Source: Strigamia acuminata (Eukaryota; Arthropoda; Chilopoda; Geophilomorpha; Linotaeniidae). Taken from it: a stretch of DNA of 64,000 bases. Shown here piece after piece: positions 10,246-20,715 of this stretch. Made by a program: the position numbers and the translations under genes. The notes beneath the pieces are model-generated. The model saw only the letters and a program-made list of their open reading frames with translations. It was not told where the DNA came from and did no database searches. Position 1 is the stretch's first letter; every line of letters starts with the position of its first letter. The stretch covers positions 7,378,001 to 7,442,000 of the forward strand of contig OX442319.1 in the NCBI GenBank assembly GCA_949358305.1. Direction: 5' to 3'.

Positions 10246-11371
10246 CAGCTGGACTTGGTGACCGAAAACGCTTTTTTGAAGTTCTTAATTCCTCTCGTTG
10301 AGATGAATTATTCTGGATATTGCAGGGTTGCTTTCCAGACGCAAATTGTTGTATCTCCGTCAGATTGACGACTGGGACGGGTTTTAGTCGTTGGTTACGG
10401 TATTGATTTCGAAATACGAATTGTTGCGCTTCGTTTATATTTTTAAATTCAGCTGAATTTAACTGGTATTGTTTACAATACTGTTCGAATTGATACCGGA
10501 TCTCCCGTGGGTTAGTCAAAAAACTTTCTTTTTTAGGTTTAAAATCATTCTCATTATCGTGTTGGTAATACTTTTTCAAGGGAAAAGTTTGCTTGACCTT
10601 TTTTCGATTTGAAATGGGCGTTAGGTAGAATTGTCTTGGCTGGGGACTCTTCTTGGTAGACAAATCATACGTCCGCAAACATGAGTTTGTGATCGGCGAT
10701 CGGGCACGTTGTTGTACGTTATTTGACTGCAAATGTTTGTTTGGAGTCCGAATATCTTTCCTTTGCGTTGATATTGGTGGCCCAAAACTTTTGTTTACGG
10801 TTCCCAATTCTTTTGATAGCGGTAGGTTAATCGACAGATTAAGGCTAGCCACATATCGTTGTGCTTCAGCTGGATTAGCATATCGAACTGAAATTAGCTG
10901 ATCTCGATTGTAAACGAGTTTTAATTTGTTCTGAACAACCGACTGGTTAGTTAACGAACTCTCTGGACGAGAATTATTAGGTTTATAATTCTCTTCCCCC
11001 TTATCTACCGAATTAGGTGGTTTAAACTTTTCTAACTTAGATCCCCTACTGGATGTTTGAAACATAGTATGAGAATCTTGATTCACTAAGTTTCGGCTGT
11101 ATGTTTGTGGATTCCGTACTGGATCTTGATGTGAAGATTGAGATTGGGTACGATCTCGCCAGTTCCTAGCTTTTACATAGTCTGAAGCTTCGATTATATT
11201 TTTAAACTTGGTTTTATCCAGTCCATGACGATTACAATACAGAGTAAAATGATCGGGAATCTTTTCTGTTTGATCGCCAAGTGGTACAGAACTTAAATTT
11301 AAGTTTGTCTGCTTATTATTTCCTTTTGGATCGATCATATTCAATGGTTTTTGAGCCATAAAAAAATTCAA
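10196..11371 (-). CDS. Element G 391-aa ORF, unknown (Gag-like by position)
   Basis: This is the only long frame in G, on the strand that reads 5' LTR to 3' LTR. The protein is basic and rich in Asn, Gln, Lys, Ser and Pro, with no zinc knuckle and no protease or polymerase motif. Two copies of a 35-40-residue module are visible: one near residues 38-75 (FTLYCNRHGLDKTKFKNI, then EASDYV) and one near 290-330 (FEQYCKQYQLNSAEFKNI, then EAQQFV). A looser third copy lies around 150-180 (NPAEAQRYVASLNL). The module could be a binding fold. A structural role by position is plausible, but no function is shown. An ATG-proximal alternative start is the Met at codon 5. Confidence 0.65.
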   Translation of the reverse strand: MNFFMAQKPLNMIDPKGNNKQTNLNLSSVPLGDQTEKIPDHFTLYCNRHGLDKTKFKNIIEASDYVKARNWRDRTQSQSSHQDPVRNPQTYSRNLVNQDSHTMFQTSSRGSKLEKFKPPNSVDKGEENYKPNNSRPESSLTNQSVVQNKLKLVYNRDQLISVRYANPAEAQRYVASLNLSINLPLSKELGTVNKSFGPPISTQRKDIRTPNKHLQSNNVQQRARSPITNSCLRTYDLSTKKSPQPRQFYLTPISNRKKVKQTFPLKKYYQHDNENDFKPKKESFLTNPREIRYQFEQYCKQYQLNSAEFKNINEAQQFVFRNQYRNQRLKPVPVVNLTEIQQFASGKQPCNIQNNSSQREELRTSKKRFRSPSPAGDEETSKYKPTCSKTD

Positions 11372-14300
11372 AATCTGACGATTTTAATTCTTTAATTTAT
11401 AAAGAAGACGAATATAATACACTTTTCAACAAGAAACACTTCTAAACTTTACTTTTGACAAAATAAAATTAAACTTCGCGTTTGTTTGACACGTGTTAGC
11501 TTTTGCAGGTTACACGGCACACAAAATTCGAATCGTGACTGAAATCGGGACGGCGTGGTCAAGATGACTCTGGAACACGTCTTCTGGTCTGGTCTGGATG
11601 CGAATGATCAGTATCTGATCTGGTCCTCCTTTAATAGCAGGGGGCTGGGGATCCCTAGATCTCCCAACTTCTGATTGGCGGATGTTAGTGTCGGCCAATG
11701 GTATAAAGGACGTTACATCTATTTAGTAGTTCTCTACTAAGTCCGTTCCCTTCGAGATTCAATTTTACCGATAAAATAAAATTCCTTCGGGAAGACATTC
11801 GTAAAATATTGTATTTTTCAAATGAAAATAAAATAAACTTACTTCAATCTTCTTGAACTTTGGGATTTTTACCAATCCAAATAATTTAAATAACTTTTCT
11901 TCAAAAAATATTTTTCTTTGATTATTCCGTTTAGTGTGTAATATCATTACAACCACAGTTTTAATAAAGTTTTCTCAAACTCTCAATTTTTCTTATTCTT
12001 ATTCAATTATCGTTCAAATAATCATTCCTTTGTAATTGAAATCTATTTTCGATTCCCAACATTGTGTATTCATTTCCAATAGGAAGAATAATTTTGACCA
12101 AGTCTTTACTTTTTCGGGTTTAAATTCCATTTTTCGAGTGTGAAAAAATAAATTTTCACCATCCATCTCCCCCTTTTTTAACAAATTTTTTTAACAAATA
12201 AAAATTCGTTAAAATTCTTTAAATTTGTTTTGCGAGAAAAATTATCTAATTCTCTAATCTTCCAAAAGAAAATATTCGAAATTTTACTTTAAACGATAAA
12301 GTTATTGGTACAAATGTGTACTTGTTTTTCGGGAGAAAACTATTCGACAATCCTTTAGACTTTTGGGTAAAAATTATTCATCAAATCTTTCTTTTTTGAT
12401 GACAATTGCTTTGATTTTTCGAAAGAAAATATCTAGCTAAATTCCACTTTTCCTGAGCGGACAATTGTTTTCACAATTAGTTATTCCTTTGCGATATTTA
12501 CGAAGGACGTGTCTTTGATTATTCGTTTTAATAATTTTCGTCCCCCTTATCTCTAATAACGAGATGTTTTTGCAGAGATCTTTTTATCTTTTGAATGAAA
12601 GAATATTTAAATCTCAATTGTCGTAAATACCTTCATCTGCTGCAGCATTTCCTCAATTTGAACTTTTCAAATGAAAAGACAAATCTGGAGAACTTTCACT
12701 GTCAAACTTCTATTCCTATCGCGCCAAAATTCGTAATTCACTGGTTTGGAATTCCGTATAACACGTGACACAATAACAGTATCGATGTCACAATTAAGCA
12801 GTTTACTACTCGGTCCGCGCGAGGACATGTAAATTACTTTTTTCCGATAAAAATAATTTTTCTTTGAAAAATATTTGAAATTGATTTTTCACAACTACTT
12901 TTGAATGAAATAAAATGAAGTTATTCCAACTTTTCGTTAATTGCTCACACATAACATTCCCTTTACTGTGGGATTTGCATCGAAATTCCATTTTTAAAGA
13001 ACCTTTCTTTTACTTATCGCAAATAAAACATATTCAATCGTTTTTCTGATTAAACTTTAACACGTAAATTACGAACGAAATATATGATGACATTCCATTA
13101 ACCTTTAGGAAAATTGACTAAATTCTTAATTTTTAGAGAAAAATAATGTATCTACAATCTTTCCTTTTCCGAATAAAATCTATGTTCAAAATAGAAGATA
13201 AATCTTGTGCAATTCTTAGTTTTTTCGAATGGAAAAATACAACTTTTCATCAGCGGTGATTTATTTGATTTTTCCGAAAGAAAAATAATTACTTTGAAAC
13301 TTATTTTCTTCGTTTAAATCAGCTATCTGATTTTAAAGCTTCAATCCAATCAAAAAATATTCGCTCCGTAAATATTTCATGTGGCAAAGTTCATAGCCAC
13401 AAATGGATTTGTTATTCCGGTTTTAAGAAATCATGTGGGAAAATGTCCGATTAGATTACTAAAAATATTCGTTGTTTTTCAAACAGCTAAATTTCATTTA
13501 GAAATTCTCAAAATTTGGGAGACCCAAATATCGTTGGAAACTTAAAACACTGTTAAATTTCCGAAAGGAAAGATTGAATGAAATCCTTTTACTTTTCCGA
13601 GGGAAAGCGTTTATCGTGATTCGTAACTTTCAATGTAAAAAATACTATTCTATGTGGTCGGCAACTTCATTCGCCGCCATTTTATATTTTCTTAATTTCC
13701 ATTGTCCCGAAGGAAAAAATGTACTTTTTGTGAAAATAGTTAATTCCTTCAAATAAAGGTAATATTCATTTCGATTTGCAAATCTTTTCTGCGAAATGGA
13801 GTGTGTTGTTTTTCTCCAACAACTAAATTATCTTTGGTACCGATGGCAGTGGAAAAATTAGTTCGCGACACTTAAATAAATCTCTACGAACCTTCTGTAA
13901 CATTTCTCCGCTGTCTTTTATCTGTTGTCCGCCATAATTTCCAAGCATTCGTTCGCACCTTGCGTTGAAGGTTTGAGTAGCTTCCCTGCTGCGTTTGATA
14001 CGGAGATCGACGCGTATTGCTATGGCGCGTGGTCGCTGGCTATCGGTGTCGACGTACAGTTACAAGAAACTTAATTTCTTGTAAATATTTCCAAATAGTT
14101 GCGGTGTTTTCTTCGTTTTAACTTTTCAGGTGGAAAGATAAATTCGTAAGAAGTCCGCCTTCTAAACTTGTATGTTTTTAGCTTTTCGAAATAAAACAAA
14201 CTTCGAAAAAAAATATCTGTATTCTTATTTCACTCGAAACTTTTTTGATTTCTTATTTAAAATACTTCGTATTCCTTAAATTGTCGAACGAAAATAGTAA

Positions 14301-14865
14301 AGAGAGTTCACTAAACGTTTCCATTTCGTCAGTTTAACTTTTCACATGAAAATATAAACTGAAAATCTATTTGTCTGTTTTAACTAAAATTTTTTAGTTA
14401 ATATCGGATTCAAGATTCGCTTTTGCAATTCGATCGAATTAATTTGCAACCTATTTCAGTGATCGTGTGATAGGTCTATAACTTCCGAAATTCCTAGTTA
14501 AAGGACTGTTTTGGTGTTTCTCAAGAAAATAAACATGGTTTGAAACTTGTCTGTTTTTTAACTAAATCTTTTAGTTAAATATTTATCTCAAAATTCACTT
14601 TTACAATTCTATCGAATTTAATTGCAACCTAATCTCGGTGGGACCTCCACGTGTGAGATTAGGTGGTAGTCTTTGAAATCCCTAAAATCTTCAAACGAAA
14701 ATAATGAAGGAAAATCTACTACGTATTTCTATTTCATCAGTTTAACTTCTTCACATGGAAATATAAACTGAAAATTTAATCTGTCTATTTTTAACTTAAA
14801 TCTTTTAGTTAAATATTTATCTCCAATATTCACTGTTGCAATTCAATCGAATTTAATTGCAACCT
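11372..14865 (-). other. Element G long 5' leader, AT-rich, with recurrent TTTTC...GAAAA palindromes
   Basis: About 3.5 kb without a credible ORF. It contains some two dozen degenerate copies of a short inverted repeat of the type CTTTTCNNATGAAAAG, for example near 11815, 12415, 12662, 13268, 14122, 14338 and 14750. The right end holds imperfect tandem units of about 235 bp (about 14370-14886). The length is unusual for a leader. Confidence 0.6.
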
Positions 14866-14886
14866 AATCTCGGTGGGACCTCCACG
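14370..14886 (-). repeat. Degenerate tandem units carrying the PBS of element G
   Basis: The unit contains a run of TTTTAGTTAA, an AATTTAATTGCAACC stretch and, in the last two copies, the 19-nt tRNA-Gln match (14631-14649 and 14866-14884; spacing 235). The upstream PBS copy is also followed by CGTGTGA, which imitates the start of the LTR. A third, more decayed unit ends near 14470. Confidence 0.7.
14866..14884 (-). promoter_or_regulatory. Element G primer binding site (tRNA-Gln)
   Basis: The minus strand reads TGGAGGTCCCACCGAGATT. Its complement AATCTCGGTGGGACCTCCA equals the 3' end (with CCA) of animal tRNA-Gln over 19 nt. It lies 2 nt from the 5' LTR. Confidence 0.88.
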
Positions 14887-16789
14887 TGTGACGGTGACGA
14901 CCACAACTCCCATTTAACAATGGTACCGGGAAGAGATCGCAATAAATAAACAGTGAATACAATACGAGATAAATACAAGACAGTTTATTGTTGGTAAACA
15001 ATAATATCAAGGCTAAATTATACATAGGACTAATGCCGACATTTGGCAAGTTAAATCAGCTATTAAACTATACAAAGAATTGGCCAACTGGCCCTAGAAT
15101 AATATCACTACGGGTCTGGAATATGGGAGCGGTTTCCCCATCGCTCGACCTGATTATAGATGTCATCTTAAGCCGGATGGCTGTGTCCTGGAGTCCGATA
15201 CGGCTTCGCTGGTTTCCTTGGTTCGCTGTGTAAACTATCGCACGTCGATAAATCGAATGATCTGAGCATTGCGGTTGACTTTGTCTGCACCGCCACAACT
15301 TTGGGAGGATATTGGTGTAAGTAAATGTATTCATTTACTTATCAATATTCCACTTATGAATTATATTTAATTCATATCGTTGTGAATTCTTATTTAGATA
15401 TTTCGGGAATAAGTTGTCGTCAACTTATCGGTTATATTGAGTTCAATATGAGATTAAGTCTTCTGACTTGATTTTGGTCCAACTGGTTGTCGAGTTTAAG
15501 TTTTGCTGTTATAAATAAAATGAAGATTAAGCTTCCCGTCGCAACACACAATTGCCATCGATTAGAATATACGCCTTGCCATGCAGAACGGTATCAAGCG
15601 TCCCCGGCGTCGCAGCACGGTCGTCCATCGAGTGGTTGACGGTACCACGTACACAGGGGTCGATAGCTCGCGGCTCCGCACAGCAGTTTTATCTCTCGCG
15701 GTACTAATAATAGACCGACTGCTTTGGCATCGAATACCATGAGAATCAGCTTGCCAAACACTTGGTGCTACTCGTGGTTACTGTAAAACAGACTGCTTTG
15801 GCACCATCAGGTGAAGGAACCGATTCTCAACAATACCGATGCTACTCGTGGTAACGGAATACGTTCATACCGAAAAAGACAACTTGGTCCTGTCCGGAGG
15901 ATACTGAATTGCACAACGGCGGGTTCTCCTTCGGCGTCGCAACCGTAAACTGTAACATTTATGCAACATAATGATCCCAGCACTTCGACTTCAATTGCCG
16001 GCGGTGGCATGATTCTGTAGAATCATGCAACGGTTCTTTGCGAATAAATCAACAAAGAACCAAAAGGTTTTTTTACGTGAACAACGAATCATATTTCTTA
16101 AGTAACAATACCAAACAGAAAATAATCAAACAGAGCTGCTGAATGGCCGGTTGTTTGGGTTTATATAACCTGACTGGATTAAGGATTAATCCAGTTATCC
16201 AATTGGAACATGGGTTCCACGAATCCCTCCAATCCCGTATCACCGGAAGTGGATACGGAGGAACAATGTGCTAATTCTCACCACAACCGGAACTGGATAC
16301 CCAGGACCGGAAATGGATCCACCAATCAGATCTATTGGTTGATCGATTGATCACCAAATGTCCTGTCCCGCAGAAAATGGAAGTTACATTGTATTTAACA
16401 TCACAAGACATTAATATATCTTTATATTAATGTTCACAAAGCTTCGTTTCATTCTAGTAAATATAGTTTTATATTTATTTACATGTTTTATATTCATATC
16501 TTGAATTTGCCGCTAAATCGTAATCGCGCCATCTTGTGGCAACATTGCGCATTGACAAATGCGGTTTTAGCAGACGACTCTTCGTGATTCGGCCGGAATC
16601 CTTTGATATCAAGTAGGAATGAGTGTTTATTCTTAATAAACGAACATCTTTGTATTTGAAACATCATAAATAACTTTATTCCAGACATTTATCAGTTTTA
16701 CACAGAATATCTTCGAGATATCATGATAATGGCGCAACAGCGCTTCTTTCTAAGAAAATAGGCATTTATAGCCATTGTAAACCGTCACA
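14887..16789 (-). repeat. Element G 5' LTR (1903 bp)
   Basis: Second copy of the LTR at 7380-9282, same length. It drives transcription leftwards by the orientation of PBS and polypurine tract. Confidence 0.95.
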
Positions 16790-16793
16790 CTTG

Positions 16794-19700
16794 GCGATCT
16801 CATCAACGCTTCAGTTGATGATATTCACAGCGGAGTTAAAAACAAAGTCTGGAGGTTCGCACACGATACGTGGCATGTTAGATCCGGGCAGCCATCGGTC
16901 CTACATTTTAAAGAGTGTAGCCGACCGGATACGGTTGAAGAGTTGTGGGTCGATCGAAGCCACCGCACAACGCCTCAATGAGGAGAAAGCTGGATCGGCG
17001 TCTTATGACGTTTATAGGATACTCCTTCAGTCTAGACACGGAGCCAGAGAGCTCAAGGTGACGGCTTTAAGTGCAAGAAGCCTACCGCATGTGTATGGGA
17101 TAGCCAGCCCTGATACCATTCAGAAGGTTAAAGATTTGGGGTTCGAATTGGCTGAAGACTTACCTTCGACTGCAGGCAATGTTGATATCTTGCTTGGGGT
17201 TGATGTTTGGTGGGAAATCTGCCTTGACGGACGGAAGCGATTGGATAACCGCTTGGGTTTGGTCAATACCATTTTTGGGTGGGTGTTGTCAGGAGCCGCT
17301 GGGTCGACAGATGTCTTCTCCGAGAGCTCGCGTGACGTTTCTTGCTGCAACACCTGTGAGATTAAGACTGACCGTGACTTGGAAAAGCTTTGGAGTCTGG
17401 AGGCTGTTGGAATTACAGCAGGCGAACGCGATTCAGATTTTGTTCGAGATCGCTTTGAGAAGTCGCACAAGCGAATGGAGGATGGTCGCTACCAGGTTTG
17501 CTTGCCCTTCAACGATAAGATTGGGGCTTTGGAGTCGAACTGGGAGTTGGCTCTGAATCAACTATCACATACGCTTAGGCGAATTGATAGTAACAGCGAC
17601 CACAAGGAACGTTATAACAAAGCCATGTGGGACTACGTCAAAGAAGAGCACGCGGAAGTAGTACCTCTGGCAGAGAGATACAAGAAGACTAGCGTTTATG
17701 TTATTCCGCACCATCCAGTGATCAAGGAGGACCGGGAAACGACCAAGTTCCGTGTCGTTTTCAACGCGTCGTCGGCGAAGAAGGGGCTACCTTCGCTGAA
17801 CGACTGCCTGTATCCTGGCCCCTCTTTAAATCCGGATATTGTCCCAGTTATGATCCGTTTTCGCCTTTTCTGTGTAGTGGCGATAGCAGACATTAAGCAG
17901 GCTTTCCTGCAAGTGCTGATTAATCCGGACCATTGCGATTTTTTGCGATTCCTTTGGGTTTCAGAAGAATACTTCCAAGAAGGATATTCTTGGCAGAATT
18001 TGTGGGATCATCTGGTCGTTTTAAGAATGATAGTCGTACCATTCGGGGTGAATTCGTCGCCATTCTTGTTGTGCGCTGTGATCCGCGCGCAAGGGCGATT
18101 GTATTTGGTGCTTTTCCCCAAAGAGGCAGATGCCCTAGACAAGGGCATCTACATGGACGACTTGACGTCCGGTGCCGATGGAACCAAAGAGACAGTAAAA
18201 CACTGTGTCAATCTACGCAGAATCCTTGACGAGGGAAAGCTGCCTCTCGTCAAGTGGGCAACATCAAAGGCAGAGGTCTTTGACGCACTCAAAGACAAAG
18301 ATTTCCACATGCGTGCAGACAAGTTTGAAGATTTAGGCATTGTCAAAATGCTGGGCATCCTTTGGAGTGTCCAAGACGACACGCTTATGTTCAGGATCCC
18401 CACCGGTGTTGAGATCCCCCGGTCCAGGAGGGGCATTCTGTCATTATTGGCATCAGTCTTCGACCCCTTGGGGTTGATAGCTCCAGTCATTTTGAGGATG
18501 AAGATACTCTTGCAGAGTATGTGGGGTCACGACATCAGATGGGACGACATTATCTCAGAAGAGAACCGAGAGATAGTGGCCAAATGGTACGCCGATCTTC
18601 AGCGCCTCACCGAAGCCCGGGTGAAGCGTTGGATGGGGACGTACTCGGGCCAAGAGATGGACATTGACGTTTTTTGCGACGCAAGTCCACAGGCGTACGG
18701 GTGCGCAATCTACGTTCGAGCTGCGTCAGGCGCAACCCAACTGCTCTTGAGCAAAAGCAGAATTGCCCCCACCACTAAGTTGACTTTACCTCGCCTTGAG
18801 TTGACAGCAACGGTTGTTGGAGTCCGGATGGTGGAGTACATCTTAGAAGATTTCTTACCGGGTTATCCGATTGGGAAGATAAGGTATTACTCGGACTCAA
18901 TGGTCGCGCTCGGGTGGTTGAAGTCTAATAAGAACAGGTGGAAGCCATATGTCTCCAACAGAGTGGCAGAAGTTCTTGAGAAGTCAAGTCCGAGTCAGTG
19001 GGCATACGTCCCGACGGATCGAAATCCGGCGGACGTATTGACACGCCCATGCGAGGCAAAGAGCCTTTTGGCCAACCGTCTCTGGTGGGACGGGCCTGGT
19101 CAGTTGGAAGACCTCGTGGACGAACCCGAAGACGTTGACCTCCCAATGGAAGAGGCAAAGAAGGAAAAGGTAGCTTTAGTTGCGTCAGATGGAGAAGCGC
19201 ATATATGCGAGGTTTTCAAGCGGTTTAGCAGTTTTAATCGCCTCGTACGAGTTTTCGCATTCATGCGGCGCTGGCTTCCTTTTTCCGCCCGCGGGAGGGA
19301 CCTCGAGGTTCTCGAGATAGAAGTTGCCGAGGAAAGAGTCATCCGCTTGGCTCAGGTCTTGAGTTTTCCAGACGAAAGACAAGCCGCGATGGTGAAGGAG
19401 AAGGTGGCAAAGGGCTCCATCCTGAAAAATTTCGACATATTTCTGGATGAGAGAGATTTACTACGACTAAGGAGCCGTCTAGGGAAGTCAGAGCTTCCCT
19501 TCGACGAGACGTTTCCCATCTTGTTACACCCGGATAGTTGGGTAACAAGGCTAATCATCAAGAAGGTTCACTTGCAGCTCCTGCATGGTGAGCTGAGTGA
19601 GACGTTTTATCGGTTGAGGGACAAGTATTGGATTGTAAGAGGACGCCGAACGGTCAAGGCTGTGATCCGGAGTTGCTTGGTCTGCAAACGAGAACGGTTG

Positions 19701-20663
19701 GACCGCAATAACCCATCCACTGGTGACCCGCCGATGGAGCGCGTCACGCCGGCAGCCCCGTTCCAGCATACAGGAATTGACCACCTCGGTCCTCTCACAG
19801 TCAGGCATAAGGAGAAAGGAAGGAAAGTCTATATTCTATTATTTACTTGCCTAGTAACGCGAGCGATACATTTGGAAGTTTCCGAGAATCTTTCAGTGGA
19901 AAAGTTTCTTCTGGCCTTCCGTCGTTTCGGCGCAAGATTTGGGTATCCGGCGAAAGTGTTCTCCGATAACTCCAAAACTTTCGAGCGAGGAAGCCAGGAG
20001 ATACAGTCGTGGGGTAAATTGCTGACCAAGGATGGGATCCGGACGTTCCTTTCGGAGAAGCGAGTGGTTTGGTCGTTCATTCCACCATTGTCACCATGGG
20101 CCGGGGGAGCCTGGGAGAGGCTTGTGCGGTCGGTGAAAGATAAATTGCGTAAGATGCTGCTGCGCAGGACCGTAGATTTGGAGACGCTACAGACGCTAGC
20201 CGCCGAGATAGGTTCCGTGCTTAACTCAAGGCCACTGTCCTACGTGCATGAGGAGGTTGACGGCGGGAGAATTCTCAGCCCTGAGAATTTCCTCACTGGA
20301 GGAATGCCCAAGTGGGTAATCAACCGTCCGCTGCACGCGATACAGAAAAAAGACCTACGGCGATTGGATAGAAAGAGACGACTTTTCATTTGGGAGTTCT
20401 GGCGGATTTGGCGCGAGAGTTACCTGAAACAACTAAGAAATTTTCATGAAGTTAAGGGCGACTCACGTTTCAAGAATCCGGAGGTCAACCAGATAGTATT
20501 GCTGGAAAAGGTCGGCTGCAATCCGTACTTCTGGCCGCTGGCACGGGTCATCGAGATCCTACCCGGCGAAGATGGGTTTGTGCGCGTCGTGAGAGTAGTT
20601 ACAGCCAATGGAAAGGAATACCGCCGCTCGGTCAAACACGTGAGGGCCTTGGAGCTGGATTAG
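16794..20663 (+). CDS. pol: Element A protease, reverse transcriptase, RNase H and integrase (3' part of gag-pol)
   Basis: In frame with 5976-7379 once G is removed. Domains in order: retropepsin-like DUF1758 with DPGSHRSY near the start; reverse transcriptase with FRVVFNASS, ADIKQAFLQ and the active-site box YMDD (about 18150-18161); RNase H with FCDASP, LPRLELTA, YSDSMVAL and NPADVLTRP; zinc-binding H2C2; and an integrase core with Asp, Asp, Glu in GIDHLG, SDNSK and GGAWERL. A C-terminal DUF5641-like part ends in RALELD. All catalytic residues I can check are present. It converts the RNA to DNA and inserts it. The codon at 16791-16793 belongs to the target duplication. Confidence 0.95.
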   Translation, partial: AISSTLQLMIFTAELKTKSGGSHTIRGMLDPGSHRSYILKSVADRIRLKSCGSIEATAQRLNEEKAGSASYDVYRILLQSRHGARELKVTALSARSLPHVYGIASPDTIQKVKDLGFELAEDLPSTAGNVDILLGVDVWWEICLDGRKRLDNRLGLVNTIFGWVLSGAAGSTDVFSESSRDVSCCNTCEIKTDRDLEKLWSLEAVGITAGERDSDFVRDRFEKSHKRMEDGRYQVCLPFNDKIGALESNWELALNQLSHTLRRIDSNSDHKERYNKAMWDYVKEEHAEVVPLAERYKKTSVYVIPHHPVIKEDRETTKFRVVFNASSAKKGLPSLNDCLYPGPSLNPDIVPVMIRFRLFCVVAIADIKQAFLQVLINPDHCDFLRFLWVSEEYFQEGYSWQNLWDHLVVLRMIVVPFGVNSSPFLLCAVIRAQGRLYLVLFPKEADALDKGIYMDDLTSGADGTKETVKHCVNLRRILDEGKLPLVKWATSKAEVFDALKDKDFHMRADKFEDLGIVKMLGILWSVQDDTLMFRIPTGVEIPRSRRGILSLLASVFDPLGLIAPVILRMKILLQSMWGHDIRWDDIISEENREIVAKWYADLQRLTEARVKRWMGTYSGQEMDIDVFCDASPQAYGCAIYVRAASGATQLLLSKSRIAPTTKLTLPRLELTATVVGVRMVEYILEDFLPGYPIGKIRYYSDSMVALGWLKSNKNRWKPYVSNRVAEVLEKSSPSQWAYVPTDRNPADVLTRPCEAKSLLANRLWWDGPGQLEDLVDEPEDVDLPMEEAKKEKVALVASDGEAHICEVFKRFSSFNRLVRVFAFMRRWLPFSARGRDLEVLEIEVAEERVIRLAQVLSFPDERQAAMVKEKVAKGSILKNFDIFLDERDLLRLRSRLGKSELPFDETFPILLHPDSWVTRLIIKKVHLQLLHGELSETFYRLRDKYWIVRGRRTVKAVIRSCLVCKRERLDRNNPSTGDPPMERVTPAAPFQHTGIDHLGPLTVRHKEKGRKVYILLFTCLVTRAIHLEVSENLSVEKFLLAFRRFGARFGYPAKVFSDNSKTFERGSQEIQSWGKLLTKDGIRTFLSEKRVVWSFIPPLSPWAGGAWERLVRSVKDKLRKMLLRRTVDLETLQTLAAEIGSVLNSRPLSYVHEEVDGGRILSPENFLTGGMPKWVINRPLHAIQKKDLRRLDRKRRLFIWEFWRIWRESYLKQLRNFHEVKGDSRFKNPEVNQIVLLEKVGCNPYFWPLARVIEILPGEDGFVRVVRVVTANGKEYRRSVKHVRALELD

Positions 20664-20715
20664 CGTGGTCGATTTGTTTGAGCCGGCTGTCTGCTTCTTT
20701 TTCGGCTGGCAGCGA
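20664..20715 (+). promoter_or_regulatory. Element A end before the 3' LTR, with pyrimidine-GGC box
   Basis: CTTCTTTTTCGGCTGGCAG is followed by CGA and the LTR. The sense strand is pyrimidine-rich where a polypurine tract is expected. The box recurs in B, D, E, F and X. Confidence 0.55.

Larger units (their letters stand above)
7380..16789 (-). mobile_element. Element G: 9.4-kb LTR element with large LTRs, tRNA-Gln PBS and no pol
   Basis: The two 1903-bp LTRs begin TGTGACGGT and end ACCGTCACA. On the minus strand a PBS lies 2 nt after the right LTR, and a purine tract (AAGGGGGATG) adjoins the left LTR, so the element reads right to left. The internal 5.6 kb has no reverse transcriptase, protease or integrase, only a 391-aa ORF and a small overlapping ORF. 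It is therefore a non-autonomous (LARD-like) element. The 4-bp duplication and the purine tract set it apart from the BEL elements here; Ty3/Gypsy affinity is possible but not shown. Confidence 0.9.
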
